Assembly (NCBI GenBank): GCA_021324185.1
Contig: JAJPJN010000104.1
Span: 1-33,115 of the forward strand
DNA from: Terriglobia bacterium
GTDB taxonomy: Bacteria > Acidobacteriota > Terriglobia > Bryobacterales > Bryobacteraceae
Length of the DNA stretch: 33,115 bases
Reading direction: 5' to 3'
The position numbers were made by a program, and so were the translations under genes. Below the pieces are notes generated by a model, which saw only the letters and a program-made list of their open reading frames with translations, ran no database searches and was not told the origin of the DNA. Shown here piece after piece: positions 8,550 through 15,532 of the stretch. Within the stretch, counting starts at the first letter, position 1, and every line of letters begins with the position of its first letter.

Positions 8550-8584
8550 TGCCCATGATAATAGCCAAATTCGGCGTAAGGTGC

Positions 8585-9625
8585 TTACTTCTCGACGATA
8601 ACGGCCGGCTTGCCGCCTTCCGTCTGGCGGGCGCGAAACATCCCGAGCGTATTGAAGCTCGAGATCGGGTCTTCCTTCGTGCTTAGCACGATGACACCGC
8701 CTTCGCCGCCCTTGAGTACCCCGACCTCTTTTTGAATCACATAATCGGCGGCTTGCTGAACAGAAAAATTGCGGTATTGAACCAGAGCGCAGATCTCTTT
8801 GGCAACCGCGAGGCGAATAAAATATTCGCCGGCGCCCGTGCAGGATACGGCGCAGGATCGATTCGCAGCATAAGTCCCGGCGCCGATAATCGGCGAATCG
8901 CCCACCCGCCCGGGCATTTTGCCTTGCATGCCTCCCGTGGACGTGCCGGCCGCAATGTTCCCATGCTTGTCGCGCGCAACGACGCCCACCGTGCCATACC
9001 TGTGAGGAACAACCGGCCCCTGCAATGCAGACTGCGGGGCGGGTACGGGGCGCGGCGGTACCGGCCGCGCGCTTTGCTGCATGACGTTGGCAAACTCCTG
9101 CCAGCGCTGCTCGCTGAAGAAATAAGAAGGCGGCATCACCGGCAACCCGATCTTGCGGGCAAACGCATCCGCCCCTGAACCAATCAGCATCACGTGCGGG
9201 GTGCGCTCCATCACTGCGCGCGCGAGCGATATCGGGTTCTTGGCAGTTGCAACGCCCGCGACTGCCCCGGCCGCGAGCGTAGCGCCATCCATTATCGACG
9301 CATCCATTTCGTTTTTTCCTTCGGCATTGAACGCCGAACCGCGGCCCGCGTTAAATAACGGATCGTCTTCCAGAACCCTTATACCCGCCTCGACCGCATC
9401 CACTGCGCTCGCGCCCGCTTGCAATTTCGCAACGGCTGCCGCGAGTGCCTTCGATAATCCGGCCCGGTACGCGTCTGCCGAAGCCTTGTCCATGTGTTCC
9501 CATTCGGCGGAACCGGCGCCGCCATGAACAGCAACGGCCCATTTCACATTCTGTTGAGCAAAAGCAGAACTTAGCGGCAAAGCAAGAAGTGCCCAGAGAT
9601 GAGGCCTCAGCACAGCCGGAAGCAT
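8585..9625 (-). CDS. Exported isoaspartyl peptidase/L-asparaginase (T2-family Ntn hydrolase)
   Basis: 346 residues. A Sec signal peptide (about residues 1-23, ending SSAFAQ) sends it to the periplasm. The family signature HGGAG lies near 34-38 and FNAGRGSAFN near 91-100, with EMDASIMDG following. The precursor is expected to cleave itself before Thr212 (RYGTVGVVA), making that Thr the nucleophile. GDSPIIGAGTYA and a TGAGE substrate loop follow. Such enzymes remove the beta-aspartyl linkage of damaged peptides and hydrolyse asparagine. A long Pro-rich linker (ARPVPPRPVPAP) precedes the autoprocessing site. The start is one base from the stop of the upstream GH38-like gene, so they form an operon. 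Confidence 0.92.
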   Translation of the reverse strand: MLPAVLRPHLWALLALPLSSAFAQQNVKWAVAVHGGAGSAEWEHMDKASADAYRAGLSKALAAAVAKLQAGASAVDAVEAGIRVLEDDPLFNAGRGSAFNAEGKNEMDASIMDGATLAAGAVAGVATAKNPISLARAVMERTPHVMLIGSGADAFARKIGLPVMPPSYFFSEQRWQEFANVMQQSARPVPPRPVPAPQSALQGPVVPHRYGTVGVVARDKHGNIAAGTSTGGMQGKMPGRVGDSPIIGAGTYAANRSCAVSCTGAGEYFIRLAVAKEICALVQYRNFSVQQAADYVIQKEVGVLKGGEGGVIVLSTKEDPISSFNTLGMFRARQTEGGKPAVIVEK

Positions 9626-9626
9626 G

Positions 9627-11696
9627 TCAAGCCTTCAACGTGAAACGAAAGCGCATGTCTTCGCCGAACCATTGTATGTAGTTCGTGCCCCATCCATTAT
9701 TGAAAAGGCTGGCGTGAATGCCTCGGGCAATGTCCGGCTCCCGGGTTGAGAAATAGATGGGCGTTCGCTCTCCTAGCGCGAGCACGGGCGCATCCAGCGT
9801 CTCGATCGAAAACGCACCCTGCGCGTCTTTATAGCTGATGCCGTTCATAACAGCATGCATATACCGGTTGCCGCCCGCCACCACATCAAACGGAGAAATT
9901 TCCTGATCCACCTTCTGCAGCATCCAATTGCGCGCATCCGGAGCATTGGGCTGAAAGGTGAGCCATAAAGCCTCCGGAAGGCGATTCGACTTTTTCCCAA
10001 ACCAGTAGAAATTCACGTGCAGCAGCCGCGCTGTGCCGGGAACGATAAGCTCCAGGTACATCCGCTCCGGCCATGCCACCAGCCCCGTATTTTGCGCCGC
10101 GGGGTCTTCAATCTGTAACTGTGCAACAACCCGTTGCACATTCCTCTCTCGTCCCGACCAACAACCCACAACCTTAGGCATCCATGTTCGGCTCTCCGCC
10201 CCAAAGTGTTCGATGTTCGGCTTGCCGAAATCTTTGGGCGCCCAGGCGGCTTTGGTTTTCATGTAACTTGCCAGAAAACGATCGTAGTCCGCTTTGGAGA
10301 GCGTCTGGTAAGTGAACAGCGCAAGCGGATGGTCCGCCCCCGCCCAGTCACGCTGTGACTGGTTGCTGCGCAGCGTTCGAATCGCGCCGGTTTGCGGATC
10401 CAGCGCCAAAGCGAAGTGCCCGGTTTCAATCAATTCCTCCGGCCTGTGAGGCTTCAATCCGGCAACTGACGGCGGCTCTACCTTGAGTTGCGCGAGCCGC
10501 CTGGTTGCTTCTTCGCGCAACACCGCCGGAAGATTGGCGACGCCTTGATCAATATCGTCGCGCTTCTCGCGCCAGCTTGCCATGACGGTGCGATAGTTCG
10601 GCTTATCCAGCATTTGCGCCAGATCATGCGGCGTATAGTGATCAAAATCGAGCCACGTCTTTGTGTCCGTGCCCCACGTGTGTTCCGCCGCCAAAGCGAA
10701 TCTGCGCAGCAGAGCGATATCGGAGGCGCCGCCGCTTTTCAATTTCCCGTTGTCGACCCACTCCCTCCGCAGCCGCATGATCTCGCGGTAGCGCGCCACT
10801 TTCACGGGATCGCTCGGCGGCCCATAAATCCAGGTATCGCCGATTTCCTGCGTGACAACCGGCAGGCTGGTTTTGAACGGCGCCAGGGCGTTGGCGATGT
10901 CGGTAAGAGTGGCCGCCCGCACGCGGGCATTTGGAAACTGCTGCCGCAAGCGCGAATAAATCCGCCGGATCTCTTCCGGAGTGTGCGGCCCGCTGTTATC
11001 GCTGCGAACGTTGACCGATACCGCCAGGCTCGATCCGGGCACTTGAACCAAGCCTCCGTAATCGCGCCGGTGATACATGACGATTAGCGAGTGCCCGCTC
11101 GGATCTTTCCAGACAAAAACAGGCGGCACATCCGGCGGAGTGCTCGCGGAATTCACGCCGACGTCGAGAAACGTCACGCCATTTTCGGCCAGCGGCTGAA
11201 TCAGCCCGCGGCAGTGACCCGGCACGTCGGTCATCTTCGATCCGGTCGTGGTGCGCCCGAAACGGCGGTCGAGCGATTTCGATATCCCGATGGCGCCCGC
11301 AATCATAGTGGGCTCCATCAACTCGGTTTGCCAGGTAAACGGAAGCGCGTGCCAGGCGATATCGCCGTTCCCGATCGCTTCTTCCATCTGCTTCCGTTTG
11401 TCGCTGCTTGCCTGATCGAGATATTCGTACAGCAGCCAGGAACCGGTGGTCCAGATGTAACGGTCTTCACCGGAATTCCGCATGCTTTGCGCGATCTCTA
11501 TCGCGTGCGGGAAATATTCCTGAAAATATTTCCGCATGACTCCGGCTTGCGTATCGATGAAGCCACAATCAAAATGGCATTTGAACATGGCAAGCACCTC
11601 TTTGATCCCGGAAGGGGCCTGCTCTTGCTCTTGCCCGCGCAAACGCGAAAGTGCGCCGCTTGCCAGCGCAACACGAATAAAATTCCGCCGCAGCAA
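9627..11696 (-). CDS. Exported DUF5054 / GH38-like protein (putative alpha-mannosidase-like hydrolase)
   Basis: 689 residues with a twin-arginine-like N-terminus (LRRNFIRVALASGAL), so export is likely. The beginning of the mature protein carries FKCHFDCGFIDT, which resembles the zinc-binding HxD motif (HAHIDVGW) of GH38 alpha-mannosidases. TDVPGHCRGLIQPLAENGV resembles the DTFGHS nucleophile region, and IWTTGSWLLYEYL corresponds to the next barrel strand. The C-terminal 300 residues look like a beta-sandwich domain. The substrate is unknown and activity is unproven for DUF5054 proteins. It lies between a transaldolase-like gene (7-bp gap) and the isoaspartyl peptidase gene (1-bp gap). Confidence 0.75.
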   Translation of the reverse strand: MLRRNFIRVALASGALSRLRGQEQEQAPSGIKEVLAMFKCHFDCGFIDTQAGVMRKYFQEYFPHAIEIAQSMRNSGEDRYIWTTGSWLLYEYLDQASSDKRKQMEEAIGNGDIAWHALPFTWQTELMEPTMIAGAIGISKSLDRRFGRTTTGSKMTDVPGHCRGLIQPLAENGVTFLDVGVNSASTPPDVPPVFVWKDPSGHSLIVMYHRRDYGGLVQVPGSSLAVSVNVRSDNSGPHTPEEIRRIYSRLRQQFPNARVRAATLTDIANALAPFKTSLPVVTQEIGDTWIYGPPSDPVKVARYREIMRLRREWVDNGKLKSGGASDIALLRRFALAAEHTWGTDTKTWLDFDHYTPHDLAQMLDKPNYRTVMASWREKRDDIDQGVANLPAVLREEATRRLAQLKVEPPSVAGLKPHRPEELIETGHFALALDPQTGAIRTLRSNQSQRDWAGADHPLALFTYQTLSKADYDRFLASYMKTKAAWAPKDFGKPNIEHFGAESRTWMPKVVGCWSGRERNVQRVVAQLQIEDPAAQNTGLVAWPERMYLELIVPGTARLLHVNFYWFGKKSNRLPEALWLTFQPNAPDARNWMLQKVDQEISPFDVVAGGNRYMHAVMNGISYKDAQGAFSIETLDAPVLALGERTPIYFSTREPDIARGIHASLFNNGWGTNYIQWFGEDMRFRFTLKA

Positions 11697-11703
11697 AATG
11701 AAA

Positions 11704-12378
11704 TTACCGGACTGCCAGTGTGCCGAAGAGCTTGCTCTCAGGTACCGATTTCCAATCGTCCAGAAACATCTTCAAGCCGATATCTGTCATGGTGTGTTTA
11801 TAGAGGGACTCCATGATATCGAAAGGCATCGTGGCCACGTCGGCCCCGGCCAGCAACGATTCCAGAACCTCCTTCCCCGTACGTATGCTGGCCGCGAGAA
11901 TCTTTGTCTCGTATCCATAGCGATCGTAGATATCGCGAATTTGCTGGACCAACAGCACGCCGTCATCGCCTGCGAGTTCTTTGCGATGAATAAACGGGCT
12001 GATGTACGTTGCTCCTGCCTTCGCGGCCAGATAAGCCTGCACCGCGGAGAAGCACAGCGTCACGTTCGTTTTAATGCCTTCACTCGCCAGTTGCTTAACG
12101 GCCTTCAACCCCTCCGGCATTACCGGCACTTTCACCACCGCGTTGCGGTGAAATGCGGCAATCGCCCGGCCTTCCCGGACAATGTCTTCGGCTTTTGTGC
12201 TGACCGTTTCAACGCTGATAGGCCCATCGACAATTGCGAAAATCTCTTCGAGCACCTGGTCGAAATCGCGCCCCGATTTGGCAATGTGGGTCGGGTTCGT
12301 CGTGACCCCATCCAGGATGCCCCAACTCCAGGCCGTTTTAATCTCACTTACATTCGCGGTGTCGATAAACAGTTGCAT
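11704..12378 (-). CDS. Transaldolase / fructose-6-phosphate aldolase-family protein
   Basis: 224 residues, the short TalC/FSA class, expected as a cytosolic (alpha/beta)8 barrel. MQLFIDTAN and GVTTNPTH open the barrel. K83 in VVKVPVMPEGLKA is the Schiff-base lysine and TNVTLCFSAVQA is the following strand. The residue in the general acid-base position appears to be Glu (ISVETVST, E57). True transaldolases have Glu there, whereas F6P aldolases have Gln, so I favour transaldolase activity. It heads the seven-gene minus-strand run and has a strong Shine-Dalgarno (AGGAG) seven bases before the ATG, caught in a hairpin described separately. Confidence 0.9.
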   Translation of the reverse strand: MQLFIDTANVSEIKTAWSWGILDGVTTNPTHIAKSGRDFDQVLEEIFAIVDGPISVETVSTKAEDIVREGRAIAAFHRNAVVKVPVMPEGLKAVKQLASEGIKTNVTLCFSAVQAYLAAKAGATYISPFIHRKELAGDDGVLLVQQIRDIYDRYGYETKILAASIRTGKEVLESLLAGADVATMPFDIMESLYKHTMTDIGLKMFLDDWKSVPESKLFGTLAVR

Positions 12379-12383
12379 GAAAG

Positions 12384-12412
12384 AACTCCTCGATAGGCGC
12401 CTGTCAGGAGTT
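12384..12412 (-). promoter_or_regulatory. Inverted repeat that would sequester the transaldolase ribosome binding site
   Basis: In the 87-base gap between the divergent transaldolase and aldehyde dehydrogenase genes, AACTCCT (12384-12390) and AGGAGTT (12406-12412) flank a near-perfect 14-bp palindrome (GATAGGCGCCTGTC). In the minus-strand transcript the arm nearest the ATG is the AGGAG ribosome binding site. Pairing would hide it, with one bulged base and one mismatch. It could equally be a protein operator for both genes. Confidence 0.45.
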
Positions 12413-12465
12413 GTAACATATCATATACCAGCACCCGGCGCCGGAATTTCTTTGGAGAAACTTAG

Positions 12466-13899
12466 ATGGCTACAACAGTTGCGACTCATCCGCTTTTTAT
12501 AGATGGTGAGTGGGTGGATGCGCCCAGACATGACGTGGTCCGCTTGCCTTACGACGGATCGCCCGTTGGTGAGGTGCCGCATGCCGATGCAAGCATTGTC
12601 GATCGCGCGGTTCGCGCCGCCATCAAAGGCTCGCAGGCCATGGCCGCGCTGGCGAACTATGAGCGCGCCGAGCTGCTGCTCAAAATTGCCGCGCTGCTCG
12701 AGCGCGACCGCGAAGAATTTGCGCATATTCTTTCCTCGGAAACCGGCAAGCCCATTCGCGAAGCGCGTGTCGAGGCAGACCGCTGCCCGCAGACCTTGAT
12801 CGCGGCAGCGCATGAGGCCAGGCAACTGCACGGCGAAGTGGTTCCCATGGACTTTGCCCCCGGCGGCAAAGGGCGCATGGCCATCACCATTCGTGAGCCC
12901 ATCGGCGTGATCGGCTCCATTACTCCCTTCAACGTGCCGCTGAATCTCGCCTTGCATAAAGTAGGCCCTGCATTCGCCGGTGGCAACGCGGTGGTCCATA
13001 AGCCCGCCGAGCGGACCCCCCTCAGTGCGCTCCGGCTTGCGCGCACCCTGGACGAAGCCGGTGTCCCGAAAGGCGCATACAACGTAATCACCGGCGATGG
13101 TCCGGAACTCGCGGCGGCCATGTTGAGCCATCCGGATATTGCCATGATCACCTTCACCGGCAGCGTGCGCGTGGGTTCCGAAGTGCGCGCCAAAGCCGGC
13201 TTGAAACGCGTTTTGCTGGAACTGGGAAACAACTCCGCAGTCATCATCGAGCCCGATGGAGATCTGAAGACCGCCATCCAGCGCACCGTGCAAGGCGCAT
13301 TCAGTCACAGCGGCCAGGTCTGCATATCGGTGCAGCGCGCCTTTGTGCACCGCTCCATCGTTTCGGATTTCCTCGACGGCTTGCAGGAGCAGACGGCGAA
13401 GCTGCGCCTGGGGCACCCGTATGAGGATAGTACCGACATCTCTTCACTTATCGATGAAAAAGCCGCCATGCGCGTCGAATCGTGGATCGAAGAGGCAGTT
13501 GCAGCCGGCGCTAAGAAGCTATGCGGCGGAAAGCGCCGTTATGCCACCATTGAGCCCGCAATTCTGACCGATGTACCCGCGGACGCCCGCATTTCCTGCG
13601 AAGAAATTTTCGGGCCAGTCGTCGCGGTATATCCGTACGATGACCTCGATGAGGCCATTGCCCGTGTTAACAATACGCCTTACGGGCTGCAATCGGGCAT
13701 CTTCACCAACGACATTCAACGCGCCTTCCGTTCCGCGCGCAAGCTGCAAATGGGCGGTGTGTTGATCAACGATGTCCCCATGTTCCGCATCGACCACATG
13801 CCCTACGGGGGCGCCAAGCACAGCGGCCTCGGTCGCGAAGGCCCGCGCTACGCGCTCGAAGAAATGACCGAAACAAAAATCGTCTGCTGGAAGGTCTAG
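12466..13899 (+). CDS. NAD(P)-dependent aldehyde dehydrogenase
   Basis: 477 residues, a full-length cytosolic ALDH that oxidises an aldehyde to the acid. The oxyanion Asn is N156 in ITPFNVPLN, the general base is E252 in LLELGNNSA, and the nucleophile is C286 in SGQVCISVQR. The nucleotide-binding FTGSVRVG segment and the C-terminal EEIFGPVVAVYPYDDL and PYGGAKHSGLGREGPRYA blocks are intact. Relatives of this type act on small aldehydes such as lactaldehyde, glyceraldehyde phosphate or succinate semialdehyde. I cannot choose among these. GGAG sits eight bases before the ATG. The divergent partner is a transaldolase-like gene, suggesting a shared regulatory region and a role in triose or aldose metabolism. 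Confidence 0.95.
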   Translation: MATTVATHPLFIDGEWVDAPRHDVVRLPYDGSPVGEVPHADASIVDRAVRAAIKGSQAMAALANYERAELLLKIAALLERDREEFAHILSSETGKPIREARVEADRCPQTLIAAAHEARQLHGEVVPMDFAPGGKGRMAITIREPIGVIGSITPFNVPLNLALHKVGPAFAGGNAVVHKPAERTPLSALRLARTLDEAGVPKGAYNVITGDGPELAAAMLSHPDIAMITFTGSVRVGSEVRAKAGLKRVLLELGNNSAVIIEPDGDLKTAIQRTVQGAFSHSGQVCISVQRAFVHRSIVSDFLDGLQEQTAKLRLGHPYEDSTDISSLIDEKAAMRVESWIEEAVAAGAKKLCGGKRRYATIEPAILTDVPADARISCEEIFGPVVAVYPYDDLDEAIARVNNTPYGLQSGIFTNDIQRAFRSARKLQMGGVLINDVPMFRIDHMPYGGAKHSGLGREGPRYALEEMTETKIVCWKV

Positions 13900-13923
13900 C
13901 AAAAAGCTAGCCTGTTTCAGACA

Positions 13924-14247
13924 CTACCTGCCGCTTCCGTGACTCTTTGCTCCGTTTGCGCTCAATGGATCCGCTGTGCGCGGCACACAGACGCCGTATT
14001 GCTGCGACAAATAGTCCAACAATAGCTGCCGGTTCGAAACGACTGCGCCCCAGCCGATCATCTTCGTGAGCTCTTTATCCCAAGCCGCTTGCGAAAGCCG
14101 CTGCGAATCCACTAAGCGCAGGCTGTGGCACGGGCTGCAACTGCGCTGCTCTTCCTGCCTGGCAGCAGCCGCTTTGTCATCCTGCGCGAAAGCGCACCCG
14201 GCAACCAAGCCTAACAAAACCGGGCCTAACAGAATTAGATATTTCAT
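13924..14247 (-). CDS. Small exported mono-heme cytochrome c, probable electron acceptor of the sulfite oxidase
   Basis: 107 residues with a signal peptide (residues 1-21, ending GCAFA, also resembling a lipobox). One heme-attachment motif CSPCH lies near residues 37-41, and a conserved AAWDKELTKMIGWGA block follows. A candidate distal ligand is the Met in that block. The start overlaps the end of the sulfite oxidase gene by four bases (ATGA), the arrangement expected for a SorA/SorB-like pair where the cytochrome takes electrons from the molybdenum subunit in the periplasm. The pairing is an inference from context. Confidence 0.85.
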   Translation of the reverse strand: MKYLILLGPVLLGLVAGCAFAQDDKAAAARQEEQRSCSPCHSLRLVDSQRLSQAAWDKELTKMIGWGAVVSNRQLLLDYLSQQYGVCVPRTADPLSANGAKSHGSGR

Positions 14248-15395
14248 GCGCCCTTCTCCACAATGACTCCCACCTGATCAATCGCGTTGTAAAGATAGCC
14301 GGAAGGATTCCAGGTCGCCACCACCGGCTGGATATTTCCGGCACTGTCGGTCGCCCTCGACAGGATCGTGTAATAGCCCTCCTTCGGCGGCGTCCATTGA
14401 TACTCCCACAAGCGCCAGGCGAACGGAAGATCCTCCCGTCCCAATTGCGCATCATTCCACGTACGGCCGCTATCGCACGAAACCTCGACCTGCCGGATGC
14501 GTTGCTCCCCGGCCCAGGCGATGCCACGCAAACGCGCCGGCGCCAGCGGAATGCGCTGCTGATCGGACACGCTCGCAATCAACGATTTCACCGGCATGCC
14601 CTCAATTACTTCCAGGTCGGCCGGATTCACCGGCGTCCCCGGCGCCACCGCATGTTTCGGAAAACGGTATCCGGGATTCATAAAGAATCCGGTGTTCGGC
14701 TCGTTCGCCACTGTCAAATTCGTCACCCATTTGACCCAGCTTGTGCCATCCCAGCCCGGCACGATCAGCCGCACCGGAAAGCCGTGAAGCTCTGGAATCG
14801 GCTCGTGATTCATTTGCAGCGCCAAAATCGTGGCCGGATGCAAGGCCTTCTTCATCGGCATCGATCGAATGAAATCGGGCGTCTTCGCAACGCCTGTATC
14901 AGCGCCGTTTGTGGTTACGTAGGCGGCATTGAGATCGGCACCTGCCAGTTTCAAAACGTCGCTCAGGCGCGGCCCGGTCCATTCGGCATTCCCGATCGCG
15001 CCGCGCATCCACTGCACTCCCGGCACTGCCGGCCGGTAAAAGCCGCGCCCGTTGCCCGTGCATTCGAGAGTTGCCGCCACGGTGTATTGCGGCAGCTTGC
15101 GCAGATCGGCGGTGCTCAGTTGAAGCTGCTTCCCGACTCTGCCGTCGAGAGCAACCCGGTGGCTTGCTTCCTGCACAGACGGTCTCGGCAGGTGCTGGCG
15201 CACGAAAAACGCATCGTTGGGCGTAATCCAGGAAGAGAAATAAGACGCCGGCGTTTCCAGGTCCTCCGGCCTGTCGTTGTGAACAATTAAGGGCCGTTTG
15301 CCGGGAATGGTGATCTCCTGGCCGTTGGCTGCTGCGCTCGCAGCCACAATGAGCGCCAACAACTCGCGCCGGGTGGTATTGACGGACACTGACAT
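14244..15395 (-). CDS. Periplasmic molybdopterin-dependent sulfite oxidase-like enzyme
   Basis: 383 residues. A twin-arginine signal (TTRRELLALIVAASAAA) implies export of the folded, cofactor-loaded protein. The oxidoreductase molybdopterin domain has the substrate-site NDAFFVRQHLP (R66, H68), the molybdenum ligand C112 in LECTGNGRGF, and PELHGFPVRLIVPGWDG lining the cofactor. The C-terminal Mo-co dimerisation domain begins near residue 255 with PVKSLI and continues to the end. It probably oxidises sulfite to sulfate or a related oxyanion or sulfoxide and passes electrons to the adjacent cytochrome c. It is divergent from the TonB receptor gene. Confidence 0.92.
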   Translation of the reverse strand: MSVSVNTTRRELLALIVAASAAANGQEITIPGKRPLIVHNDRPEDLETPASYFSSWITPNDAFFVRQHLPRPSVQEASHRVALDGRVGKQLQLSTADLRKLPQYTVAATLECTGNGRGFYRPAVPGVQWMRGAIGNAEWTGPRLSDVLKLAGADLNAAYVTTNGADTGVAKTPDFIRSMPMKKALHPATILALQMNHEPIPELHGFPVRLIVPGWDGTSWVKWVTNLTVANEPNTGFFMNPGYRFPKHAVAPGTPVNPADLEVIEGMPVKSLIASVSDQQRIPLAPARLRGIAWAGEQRIRQVEVSCDSGRTWNDAQLGREDLPFAWRLWEYQWTPPKEGYYTILSRATDSAGNIQPVVATWNPSGYLYNAIDQVGVIVEKGA

Positions 15396-15446
15396 GTAAT
15401 ATATTATCGACCCTAGCTTCGGTATCGCGCGCAGCCGCCCGAAAAT

Positions 15447-15506
15447 GGCCTGTGCGCTTTGGTAATGTGGCGCGCCACAACGGCCTCAAACAGGCCTGTG
15501 CGCTTT
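15447..15506. repeat. Pair of 14-bp direct repeats between sulfite oxidase and TonB receptor genes
   Basis: GGCCTGTGCGCTTT occurs at 15447-15460 and again, exactly, at 15493-15506, start to start 46 bases apart. Both copies lie in the 137-base divergent intergenic region upstream of the receptor operon. Each is followed closely by AATG. They may be operator half-sites or a small duplicated segment. No promoter hexamers can be assigned with confidence. Confidence 0.5.
15466..15479. promoter_or_regulatory. Perfect 14-bp palindrome, candidate operator
   Basis: TGTGGCGCGCCACA is perfectly self-complementary and lies between the two 14-bp direct repeats upstream of the TonB receptor operon. It is the most symmetric site in this region and a plausible dimeric repressor target. 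Confidence 0.4.
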
Positions 15507-15532
15507 AATGCTCGACGAGGGAGCTTCAGGAT

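Noticed and set aside
10488-11816. Two long plus-strand frames opposite the GH38-like gene
   Set aside because: They show no family motifs, are Arg/His/Pro rich and lie opposite a well-supported protein.
12421-13416. 331-codon open frame antisense to the aldehyde dehydrogenase gene
   Set aside because: The plus-strand frame encodes a complete ALDH with all catalytic motifs. The antisense frame has no recognisable domain and is a typical GC-rich shadow.
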